Of a DNA stretch of 64,000 nt, positions 11,321 to 22,600 are shown one piece after another; the stretch's first letter is position 1, and each line of letters starts with the position of its first letter. Position numbers and translations under genes: made by a program. Origin of the DNA: Zygnema cylindricum. Lineage: Eukaryota; Streptophyta; Zygnematophyceae; Zygnematales; Zygnemataceae. The notes beneath the pieces were generated by a model. The model searched no databases. It had not been told where the DNA came from and saw nothing but the letters and a program-made list of their open reading frames with translations. The stretch spans positions 1 to 64,000 of the forward strand of contig JBBHKE010000932.1 in the NCBI GenBank assembly GCA_037447655.1. The letters run 5' to 3'.

Positions 11321-14241
11321 AAAAAAGGGGCCGACTTTATTAAAAAGCGCGATGGTAAACCATCTGAGTCAATAGGAACAAAAGGAAGTAGCATTGCTAA
11401 AATTGAAAAAACCACATGACGAGGGAATAAGCAAAAAGGAAAATCAAGGCAAAACCGACGAAAATACGAAAGAATGGCAGGGAAATCGAAAACACCCAAA
11501 AAGGCAAAACCCGGCAAACAAAACATCAAAAAAAAAAAAAACTAACACGTAACAAAAAAAACCCCCAACATAACTAAAAATCTGCGGAAAGCAACCACGT
11601 AAGTCCCCGAATCTTAGAGGAGCACGAGGAGGAAGTTCCGGAACATGCCGTCGATCCATAACGGCAATAGACGATCAAAGTAATATAGAAGCCAACACCC
11701 GTTGTAGGGCCACGGAAAAACGTTGACAAAAAAAAGAAGTAAGGACTGAAACAGAAGGGCTCCCAGGTCCCCGCCTCTCAAACGAGCGCCGACCACAAGT
11801 ACATAAAAACTCGTCCAAAGCCACACCCAAACAACCAAATATCTCGACCGCCATCGGAATGAAGCCATCAATAGCATCGCGAAGGGCATAATCACGCTCC
11901 TTCCTTTTAGCCGCGTCACGAGCGGTCACTCCCAAATGCCGAGCCGCTTGGTTAACGATAGTAGTTGAGGTAGCGTTCGCCAAAACAATGTCACCAAATG
12001 TACAACGTGCACCATCAAGTAATACAAGGTCAATCCGACGTGAAGGAATAATGTGAGAGACCTCCCGGCGAACAGAGAACCCCCCCTCAAAAACGATAGA
12101 AGCAATGGTGTCTCGAATCGTGTCGTGCGCCTGAATCAACTCGCCCCCGTGGGAGCAACGAAGCAAATGGACCCCGCCGGGCTCGAGAACGTGGCCACAA
12201 GAGCAAACAAGTGAGCCAAGCAAAGGTGGATGAGGGAGGCCAAGCGGGAACCTAAGGTCTGTCGTAAACTGAGTCGGGGCTCTAGAGCCGTGTCCACAAC
12301 AAGACAAGAAGCGTGCACGCGAAGAATCGGAAGGAAGCGCCTCGAGAAGCTCGGATTTAATAGCAGCGATAACGCGATCAGAAATGGATTCCTGAACACG
12401 CGCAACTGTTGTCGTAACAAGTGGAAAAAATCGGCATGTCCTCGATAGCAGCCGGATGAAGAGAACGTGATGCATCCAAAAGGGAGCGTTGGAAGGTGAG
12501 CTCACCATCTGAAAGACGGGGAACCACGGCTGCAAGAATATGAGTGTCCCTAGCCAAAAAACGAGAGACAATAGTGGAAGCAACAAGGCACCAGCTTCCC
12601 AAATAGGCGGTTGGAGCAACACGCGCCGTCGAGAGTAAACCTAAACCGCCAGCCGAGACAGGAAGAGAGGCTTGGATGCGTGCCACAGGCCCAAACTCGC
12701 GATCGAAAGCTCCATGGCCCAACAAAGTGTGGAGGACATCCATAAGGCGATAATCGAAAGCACAAAGTGAGGACACAAAGGATGGGGTGGGAGGGGAAGT
12801 GCGAGTATGGTAGGAGGGCCGGTGGGGGAAACACAGTGTCAAAAGAGCAAAGGCCACCTAGGGATCAAAAAGGTGAGGAAGGTCGTCCACGTGGGACAAA
12901 TATGTCTGAAGAGCGGAATCGAGGAATTTCTTGACGTATGGATCGAAAACCAAGCCGTCAACCTAACACACGAATGCCTTCGGAAGGAGGAGTCTCAAAA
13001 CCATTAGGGGGAGTGAAAGGAGGAGGAATAGGACGTGGGGACCAAACAACACACTTAGAGGGCTGGACCGAAAGATTGAGTTCGGCCAAGCGAGCCTTGA
13101 AAAAGTTATAGGCCTGTATAACTTGGTCTCGAAGAACCAATAATGTGTGTGTCATCCGCAACTGAAGGGAAGAGGCAAGAAAGGTAAGCAGTTGCGGAAG
13201 CTCGGAGAGCGCAGTAATGAGCTAGGGCAAACAAAGGCCCCCCAAGAGGATCGTCTTGACGAGTGCCAATCGTGGAGGAAAGTGGGACCAAATCATCATC
13301 AGTGGAGAAAGAGAGGCTACTGCTCAGAGAATAAAAGGCTCTCACAAAAGGAAATATCTGGACAATTGGGGAAGGTGCAGCCATAAGCTCCGAAAAAATG
13401 GCATTCCGATCCACTATATACAAGGCATTAGAAACATCCACCTGGAGGACTAACCAATCCGGATGGGCATCTAACAAAGACCGAATCCCGTGGACCACGG
13501 CCTCACAACCCCCTCGGGTTGCCACTCCGATTTGATGAGGAGAGAAATAATCATGGAAAGCGGGCTAGAGCTGGATGCAGATTGCACGGGCCACCAATCG
13601 GTACAATACCTCGCACACTGCAATAGGACGGATTCCCCCATGGGGTTTGGTGACAGCTACGAGGCGGGAGGCTGTGAGGAGATCGCAAATACGAGAATTG
13701 ACAGTGCCAGCCGCAATAAGGGAACATACTCGAAACAACATATCAAAGCTCCGAGCACCAGATTTCGGAGGCAAAACGTCGCGAAATAACTCATAAACAA
13801 TGCCCGAAGGACCCTCTGCTGAAGATGCGAAGAAGTCGTAAGGGCTTTAATTAAAGAGTCTCGATCCAAGAGAAAAAACTTTGTCGGCTCGAAGGTGTAA
13901 ATAGAGGGGGACTGAGGGGTAGGAGCTGGCGGATGAAGAGCTCGGAGTATCTCAACAGTCGCAGCAGACCGGGGAGCAGGATTAAATGGCTGAAGGGCCC
14001 GAACCGCTCGAGAGAGCTCACCAACTCGGCCCAAATGTACCGCACGACGATAGGAGGATGGCACATCTGAAGTCCGAGATGTACGACGTGGTGTGAAAGA
14101 AGCACTCGCAACTCGATCCTCGTGCTCGGCATGAAGGGCTCGCCAATCGCCTCGAAGGAATTGTCGACATCGAGCCATAGTTTCTCGGGCCCCGCTACCA
14201 CCGCCACGGCCAGGTAAGACTAGAACCCAAAGTGAGAACAT
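11320..14241 (-). mobile_element. Degenerate non-LTR retrotransposon (LINE) with broken reverse transcriptase
   Basis: Minus-strand LINE. Recognisable segments in order: N-terminal region with RAVHLGRVGELSRAVRALQP (about 14240-13800); reverse transcriptase with KPHGGIRPIAVCEVLYRLVA (about 13630), QVDVSNA (about 13440), GTRQDDPLGGPLFALAH (about 13260) and the catalytic VADD box (about 13150). The C-terminal part has a Cys/His cluster (CSCGH, HLLRCSHGG, HDTIRD, about 12200-12120) followed by IIPSRRIDLVLLDG and DIVLA, which look like a restriction-like endonuclease region (inference). The frame is broken by a stop near 13565 and by frame changes near 13780, 13140, 12950-12860 and 12430, so it is not functional. 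The 3' UTR (11320-11670) ends in the family tail with the hairpin GATGGTTTACCATC, followed by a T-rich run. Confidence 0.88.
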
Positions 14242-14449
14242 GAATAGGAGGTGCCAAGGTCAAACATCCACGGGATCCGAATAAATACGGGACAAAGGAA
14301 GGTGGAGGGCGTCCTGTACGATAATCCGCACAGCCATCGGAATCCGCGTGTATAACCGCGGACGAAAAAGCAATCCGAAATAGGTGCTGTACCTTTGGAA
14401 GCAGCGAGTAACGTGGGCAGGATTGAATGTTTTGCAAGAACTCAGGGAC

Positions 14450-14590
14450 TTGGGGGCATCTGCAAGATCCAATTCTAATACTTGGTCTTGCAAGATCCAA
14501 TTCTAATACTTGGACTTGGGGGCATCTGCAAGATCCAATTCTAATACTTGCTTGCAAGATCCAATTCTAATACTTGGTCTTCCCAGAATG
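14450..14590. repeat. Tandem repeat, about 23-bp unit, four copies
   Basis: The unit CAAGATCCAATTCTAATACT occurs four times between 14463 and 14575. The copies are separated alternately by a short TTGGTCTTG-type spacer and by a longer spacer containing TTGGGGGCATCTG, so the array is a higher-order repeat of two units. It sits upstream of the LINE N-terminal frame (minus-strand sense) and may belong to its 5' UTR, where tandem promoter units are common. That link is inference. Confidence 0.75.
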
Positions 14591-14906
14591 TGTAGAATGG
14601 ATACATGAGCTATGAGGGAGGGAAGCTCCAAGGAAGAGGTGACGGTTTCTGTTGTTGTTGGGGCGCGGTAGTGCTTGAGGGACGGAGATGTGGAGTCTGT
14701 CGGCAACAGGTCTGCCGAACATTCATGGCCGCAGGCAATAATCTTCGCAAAAATCATAAGCTTCTCAACAAGGGAGTCGGTGAGAGCAAATCATGGACCT
14801 GTAGAAAGCAAATTTCGTTGATAGCGGATACTAAATGAAACTGTTGAGGCTACAAGGTGCGAAAGTTTTAAAGCTGCCAAGAATGGAGTGGGGTTGGGGT
14901 TGTAGT

Positions 14907-15095
14907 TCAAGTTTTGTCAATTGCCGTGCTTTTCATTTTGAGTTTGGGTGATTTTATTATCCTTGTTGTTGTTTTCTTTTTGTTTTTGTTGTTCTGTTTT
15001 TTTATTCCCCTGCTGGTAGTTTTCAGTTTCGGCCATGCCACCCCTTTTGTACCCCCGGACTCAGATGGTTTACCATCGTGCTTTTTAATCTATCC
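14907..15095 (+). mobile_element. LINE 3'-end fragment with intact terminal hairpin
   Basis: T-rich forward-strand sequence matching the LINE 3' UTR. It ends in ACTCAGATGGTTTACCATCG followed by TGCTTTTTAATC. The hairpin GATGG-TTTA-CCATC is intact, as in the copy at 11.3 kb. There is no coding part; it is a severely 5'-truncated insertion. Confidence 0.7.
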
Positions 15096-15279
15096 TGCGA
15101 TTATATATATAGAATGGAGAGAAAGAATAGCAAACAGCAAAGATTTGAAAATATTTTCGAAGGAGCCAAGCTGAAAGAAGAATAGTGTTTTCCTGCGGAA
15201 GGTAGAGTACCAAGAAGGAAATCGACATGTGGTGGTTCCTAGGTGATGGCTCCCGTCTTCCTTGGTTTAACAAAACAAC

Positions 15280-15480
15280 AAGACCTTATTGAGAAAGCGC
15301 GATTGTAAACCAACCAAGGGACTAACTTGGATACCACCCGAGGGAAAAACCGAGGTGAAAGCATCAACATCTAGTCCCAGTATTTTTGCAAACAAGGGAT
15401 CTATGAAGAATTACGAAGAATGATCCGGATAAACGTTCAAAAGAGGCTTTTCTTGCGACCAGTCGAGGATAAAGCTGGCA
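15280..15480 (-). mobile_element. LINE 3'-end fragment, reverse orientation
   Basis: Read on the minus strand, 15284-15312 gives GGTTTACAATCGCGCTTTCT, a diverged form of the LINE tail. The hairpin stem is partly lost (CAATC in place of CCATC). The upper limit is uncertain. Confidence 0.5.
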
Positions 15481-15539
15481 GACATTTTAGTGTAACTATG
15501 AACCTTAACCCTTTAGACTGAAAACAATAATGGGCTAAC

Positions 15540-15778
15540 GAAATCCCATTAGATTATGAGTTCTGTTGGGGTTGGGTTGGGACTTTTAGTTTTCGCATCT
15601 ATCCGGTCTTTCTTTAGATGCTTGTTGCTACCTGTCCTTTTGTGTGTTTGTTGCTTTTGCAATACTTTGCCACTTTGTTTGCTTCCCCCCCACATGTAGT
15701 TTTTCAGTTTTAGAATTGCTGCTTTTTGTTCCCATTGACTACGACGGTTTGCCATCACGCTTTTTAATAAAGTCGAAA
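15540..15778 (+). mobile_element. LINE 3'-end fragment
   Basis: Forward-strand LINE 3' UTR copy ending in TTTTTGTTCCCATTGACTAC and then GGTTTGCCATCACGCTTTTT, followed by AATAAAGTCG. The tail matches the element at 11.3 kb closely, with one mismatch in the hairpin stem. It ends just before a 900-bp stretch (15780-16678) in which I see nothing coding. Confidence 0.65.
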
Positions 15779-16678
15779 ATTATATGAGTTCAGTAATAGT
15801 TTGCACAAAAGTTTGAAAATAATAAATTACATCACATATAAGTTGGAAAAAAAATGCTTATTTGTTTTTACAAAAGGTACAGATACACACACAGATACAC
15901 AGGCACATATTTCACCAATTTCCTATTGGTTTTCTTGCGGTTCACTTTTTTTGAAAACATTGATTATTGAAACAAACCTGAGTCCAAAGGTCTGGACCTT
16001 ATTGTACTACAAGACTTGTATCCAATCATATCCGTTTCCACAAGATAGTACCAAAGAAATCAATTAAACCGCGAGCAATAAAAGAGAGGGAAAATACCAC
16101 CATAAGATGGTGCGAGGGTTAACTTTACAGCCAGTAATCAAAGCCCACAGTAAATGTCCCACCACCGAACGCATTAATAAACGGTCAATTTTCGTACAAG
16201 AGTTACAAGAATATCAGGGACAATGATGATTAGGCCCTACTATTGATCTAAAAAGGCCCTTAGAAACTTCAGTACAAGGAGTAAATACCGCAACCAGCAA
16301 GCTGTCGATCCTCGAAATATCAACCGAGACTCGTGGATGGCTCGATAAAAAATCTTCCGTTTCAAATCGCGAAGAAAGTGGAAACGTCCACAACAGCTTC
16401 CAGTCAGTTCCTTACAAGGAGAGGAGAGAAATCTCGATGGCCGACAGTACACCTCACTCACGGCGTCGCGACTGCGATGTTTATTAGGATTTTTGTCCTT
16501 TTTGTCACCGGAGAGTTCGAAACATCAACACAGTCGAATATATCCGTAGAGAGGAGATTAAACGTATTCAACTCAAACATTTGACTGGTAGTATAGGAAG
16601 CAAGTGTCACCATTTCCAAGTGAAGCATTATTGATGAGAAGGGGAGGAAACCTGTTGCCTTCCCTGTACCCCCATAGT
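15779..16678. other. UPL6 3' flank, nothing recognised
   Basis: About 900 bp downstream of the UPL6 stop codon in gene sense. It should contain the UPL6 3' UTR. Open frames here (for example 16240-16584) have no recognisable similarity. No strong poly(A) signal can be singled out. Confidence 0.4.
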
Positions 16679-19600
16679 CTAGCTGAGGTCGAAGCCTGCC
16701 CCTGCCGTTATAGCGTACAACAGCTTCTCTCGAATAACGGCCGTACTGTTACCTCCCCCCCCATCCCCCCCAAGGTAGTATTAGGTGCTCAGGTACTTAA
16801 CCTCCTCACACAACTCTGGTGATACATGGGATGTCGACCGAGGTTGATGCGTTTTTTGTCCTTTTTCCGTACAATTTTAAACCAAAAACATGCGAATCTC
16901 GGTTTACATCCCCGAGAATTCACCACATTAAGGATAGGCTTACTGAAAGGACAAACGTCCTACAAGCTTAAGGCAAGAACCGGCCATTGTCTTTTATTAA
17001 AAGACAACCACATACCAGCCTCTCCATCTGCTAAAAACCACACATAAAACAAGACACAAAGTACATCGCCAAAAAACCAACTTAACTGAACCAAGAATCT
17101 GACCACACAATGAAAAATGACGCTGCATGATTTTTAGAATTGTTAGCATAAATCTGCCTTTCCCTCCTCCCTCTCCCCCTCCCTCTCTATCCCCACCTCC
17201 TATACGGCGGCAGTTTCAAGAGGTTCAAGCAGGTGGCGGCTGTGGGCAGACGCTCCATCGCCTCCGAGGCCACTCCCCCGTCGCCCGCCGCCCTGCCGCC
17301 CTCCCACCGTGCACCCCCACACCCCGCTACCACTACTTCAGCTCAGGTCCAGTAATCGAGGGCCTCTTATTTCCGCCCAACAAGCCCATGAAAGGCATCT
17401 CTCTCAGGAAAAGAGTATCCTTTTTTATCAACGAGGAGTCTCAGAGAAAAAAGGTATCGGAGAGGCATATCTATCAAAGCAAAAAAAATACATGAGTTAA
17501 GAAAAGTACACAAGGGATTTATCCAAGAAACTAAGTATATGAAAGGCGTATGTCTCCACAAAATAAGTATAGGGAGAAAATCTGTCTCAACATGGAAGGA
17601 AAAACGTAGTATCCGTGACGGATCTATCCCAGCAAAATGAGTATATAGCAAGGCGTTTGTCTCAGCAACATATGTATATGAAAGGACTATCTCAGGGAAA
17701 AAGTACGTGTTCAGCAAATAATTCTGCAACAAGCATCTGTCACAGCACTATTATAACAGGCTGAGAAATACTAAACAGAATTACTATCCATCTTATCAAA
17801 CGGTAATTATACGTAAACGATTGCTGCAGTTACTGGCCAATATTTGTAGTAATCGTCGATAGTAAAGTGTACAAATCACACAATTTTCTGTATAATTGCT
17901 ATAATTACTGGCCAGTAACAGCAGTAATTGCCTACGTATAATTAGCCTATTACAGGGGGAAACTGTGAACGCACCGTTGGACACAGAAAGGCGGCTCCAG
18001 GTGGCGGAAACCGAGGAGTGGACCGCGTGAACACCCCGTTACAAACCTGCCCACATCGAGAGAGGGAGTAACAGAAACGAGGGAAGGGGAAAAGAAAAGC
18101 CCAATAAGAAGATGCCCATGGGACAGACAAGATGCAGCCAGTCAAGCATAAATCTCCATCATGAGTTGCAGATGGTAAGGAGACTGACTTGAGGAATTTG
18201 TGTTGCAGATCCAAGTCAAAACTTTGAAGGACCTCCCAGAGGCCGCGAATCACAGGGTGGTCCTGCCAGGCCCAGCAGGGAGACACATGTCATCATCCTC
18301 ACCAATTAAGTAACAACTAAAGCGAGTTTCCACCAGGAAGCATGCCCTGTGGCTCAAAGTAGTTGCTTCACTATGAATCGTTAATAGCGTCAATAACATT
18401 AATTTGATCCCAGCCTTTTTTGCCCTCCGACCACAAAATATCAGAGGGAGTTATTAGTACTGATTGTATTTTTTCCTTTAACGCCTTTCAGTGGTTCAGA
18501 ATCATCCACATCAATCGCACAGCAGATAGTATTATTAACACTAAAGCAGTCCTCATACTAATTAATTCTTACTAAAACAGATTCACGGAGTATTCATCAA
18601 ATACCTCACTATATCCCCCGGAGTATGTCGTATGCTGGCGCAGATCTTCAAGATCCATACCCTCCTCGGATCCGGATATGAGCATCTATCACGAGCACAT
18701 CCTACTAAGTGAGAGTCCATACACAAATATCTCTGTCAAAACTGCCCCATGTACACATACAGCAAGCCTTGGTATTCCTTTGACAGCATACACATGCAAC
18801 AACAAAGTGGTGACAGCCTCTGTAAAAGCTTTGCGAGGAATTGTTAATTCTTGTGTCATGAGTGAACTTTTATAAACTGACCACATACGGAAAAATACCG
18901 GCCAAGAATTATTTTTTTACCTTCGTTTACCAACATTTTAATTGCAAGTTGGGATCTTTGTAAGTTGCTCCAAGTCACTTTTCAGATTTTTTCCAAAGTT
19001 TCTCATTTATGGCTTCCTGTTTTTTTCTTGTCATATTTTTCATGCTTCTTACGAAAATGAGTCTTTTTCCTCCCATCGTCTTACCTGCACCTCCTGCTCG
19101 TTGAACATCGCCAGAAAACTGGCAGGAACAACTTCCTGAAGGCCCCTAAGAAATGAACGGCTCTGCTGTTGGATCTGCAGAAATTTGGGGATTTTTTCTG
19201 TGTCGTTGGCTTTTTTTATGAACTTAGTATGTTTTTAAGCTATTTTTGAAAATTCAATTGAGTTATCAGCTTTCTTTTGTAAACTTTTGTGTCTTTTTTC
19301 AGCTTGTCAGACAGTGGGTGCTCTAAAATGGAGCTTTATGGAAGAATATGTTTCTGAAAATTTGCTATACTGGACCAATGAAATTTCTCGTTTGCGTCAT
19401 GTCGATCAATTTCTTTGTCCAGTAAGAGATTGCTCTGGAAACGAATAATCACAACTTGAATAGTGCAGACTGACCTGAATGAACCACATTGGCAAGCTGA
19501 CTGTGTGAAAAGGACAAACGGTACCAGGAAGGAGATAACATAATTTCCTCACTCCTGTTCAATACTGGTTACGCTTGAATCGGGGACTTGTAGGCCAGAA

Positions 19601-22600
19601 GTTAGTGAATCATGAGTTTAAACATTTTATTAGAAATAACTACACTAAAGTATGTTTAACGACGTGGCTCATAATGGGCCCCTTAACTGGATAGTGTTAT
19701 TACAACTAATTTCTTTTTGGGTCAAAAAAACCAGCACTTATTATTGACCCTGATAGTGATGGGCAGTCTAGAGGACCTTCAACTAAGAACCTAGAAGGAT
19801 TCCAGTACTTGCCTGCCTATTCAAGTGATGATTGGCGACAAGCCATACATATCGAATGACATTTGAGGATGTGACAGGAATGTCTTTGCCTCCTTGGACG
19901 AGTTCCACCTGAACCACCTGACCAAACGCGGTATCCTCCACCACAAAAAAAAGCTCCAAATCCGCCACATTCCCCTCGTAATTCTGGACCCATGAGAAAA
20001 TGCCCTCCATCAGCTTTAGATTCAGAGCTTCACTGTGCGTTCACGAGGAAGACACCAAGGAGCCAATACCTACCTTGGTTATAATTCTATTTTCCTTTAG
20101 TAATATTCATGTCTTCCTTCAGTGGTGAGTGTTCACAGCTGGGAGGAGGGCCGACAGACATGTGAACCAGAAAAGTAAATCCAACGACTTTCACGTCAGA
20201 CTTCACAAGGATGTCATGTCACGAGATTATCCATAGTAGGAGAAAGTATGTCAGGACAACAACAGAAAAAAAGCTATGGTAGGCCGGTTTCATTTTGAGC
20301 ATCCATCATGTGAGCTTTCTTTAGTTGACCATAAAAACTGAACATCAATGGCTATGCTTATGAAGCGAGAAAAAGTACTCTCTACAATGAGTGATTCAAA
20401 ACATTTTCCGTACTAAAACCATAAAAAGTTGACAGATGAAGATCCTGCGTTGGACAACAGCCCATAGTAATACGTTCCAAAACGCAGGAGAGGACAGGAC
20501 TCTAAACAGGAAGATGTAGTAGCCTCGAGGAAATACAGCACCTTCAGAAACATAAGACTGCGATAAAGCTCAGGATCAAGCGACGGCAAGTCGTGCAAAT
20601 GATTGTGTCTGCAATCAAGTTGGGTTCCAATGGAGTCAGAGAGCAAATTAACTTGGGCAAATCAAGCTGTACACAACATTGCTATCAACTGAAGACAAAT
20701 CTCTACCTCAATCCGCAGAGAAAAGAAGGATCTGTACACTACTCATTTCAGCACTGATACATAGCAATTTGAGGTATCACCAACAACAGTTCGGCATTTG
20801 TGAGGCATTTACTTATTCCGTAGCTTGCTCAAGAAAAATTTCGCGAATCGAATATCCACCAAAATGCCTTCATACAATGCCTGCAATCAGCACCACCGTT
20901 CCCTCCCGCAAACTCAGGATGACAACTTACAAACTCTACGGCCACTGCCCATGAATATCAATCAGATGCATTCTTAATGCAAAGGCTAGAATTGATTGGC
21001 ACAGAAATCACATTATATCCAGAAAAATAACAGGCGTTAGCAATAAAAACAAGGTGTACATGTGTTTACTGTTCCAATAGCATCTTCTCTGGCTTCCGAT
21101 AGGTATGTTATGAATTTCGGTATGGAAACAACTTTTGTTTTTGATTCTCCTATCATAGATTTTAGGGTAAAAAATGGTGATACAAACTCCAAAGCCACTG
21201 TCCACGAATAAAAATCAGATGTGTGACTTGCCTTGCCAAGTATTCGTCCGAGAAATTCAAAGTACTGGAGGTGGTTGGGCATCACCAATTCTGATGCGGG
21301 ATTAGGATACAACAAGTGATCATTTGTTTCCTGAACCAAAATTCACTTACTTACCTTGTCAGCAGACCATAAAGAAGCAGTAATTTTAGGAAGATTTGAG
21401 AAAACATCAAAGAAGAAAGAGTTGAAAAATTTACACGATCTGCTCAGCATAATCGGGAGACATTGCAACAACACATATTAAAGGGGCGTTTAAACATGCT
21501 AATAAAATATGCCAAATAAATTCTGTAGACACTAACGCTATTTACAGAGAAGAGTGCAAACATAAGGGGCAAACAAGGAATCAATGGAAAGTCTAACGGA
21601 GGTTGAAACATGTGGATGGGATGGATTAGAAGCTGAGCATTAGTACAACCAAATGGAAGAGAACACCACCTTTGCAACTGCGAAGGAAAATGGATTTATG
21701 TAAAACTGAAGTAACAGAAAATAACAAGCAGAAAAAGCTTGATGAGCCATTGATGTGCAAACAGACAAAGCTGGTAGCCTAACAACCTCCCTTGCAACAA
21801 AGTCAGTTATAGACAAGCCCATGAAATCTTAAATTCATCGTGTATGGATGAGGTGAAAGACCTTGAATAAACCGTGTTGTACATCAAATGCCGTCCGAGT
21901 GATGTTTTCTAAAAAGTCCTTAAACATGCCTCCCCCATCAACACCTGCCTCCTCTGCGCCCAGCTCATTCACGTACTGCACTCGTATCTGTACTGTCCCT
22001 CGCCCCCCACCCCTTTCCCTCCATTCCCCTGTGAATAACGACATCACATATCGTCACAGAAAGTAGGAAAACACATTCCTTCCCACTGTGGAGGTCAAAG
22101 GTTCTAACCACCGCAATTGGTCCCCCCAGCATGGACAACATTCCACATGCCACATGAAGAACCTTCCGACCAGTCCTCAAATTTGCTGAATTACACCATC
22201 CACCATAATAAATCTGGGCGGCTAACAAACAGTATTCATCAAAAAACAGTATAGCGCCAAGTCATTTGCCAAAAAAAAAAAAATACGCTCTGTGTCTGCT
22301 TCTTCTTGAAAATGGTGGTCCACACTAAATCAGGTGCACACCTAGAACATGGTCCATGTTAATAAGGTCAGCATTTGGTCCACAAATGTACCTTGTTGCG
22401 AAGAGCCTCGGCCGGAAGCGAGTGGAGCTGCGCAAAACTATCCTCCACAATACGATCACGACGAATTGTGATGCGGATACCTCCATATTGGAGAGAGAGA
22501 CCACTCTCAGCCCGAGCTGCCTTCAGGAGATTCTGCAGGCTTATATCTCAAAATTAGCACCAATCTGTTGCATCTGTATGTTCCTTTACACAGATGACAT

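Noticed and set aside
11675-12622. 315-codon minus-strand frame as an independent gene
   Set aside because: It is the C-terminal segment of the LINE; its first 50 or so codons are out of the true frame.
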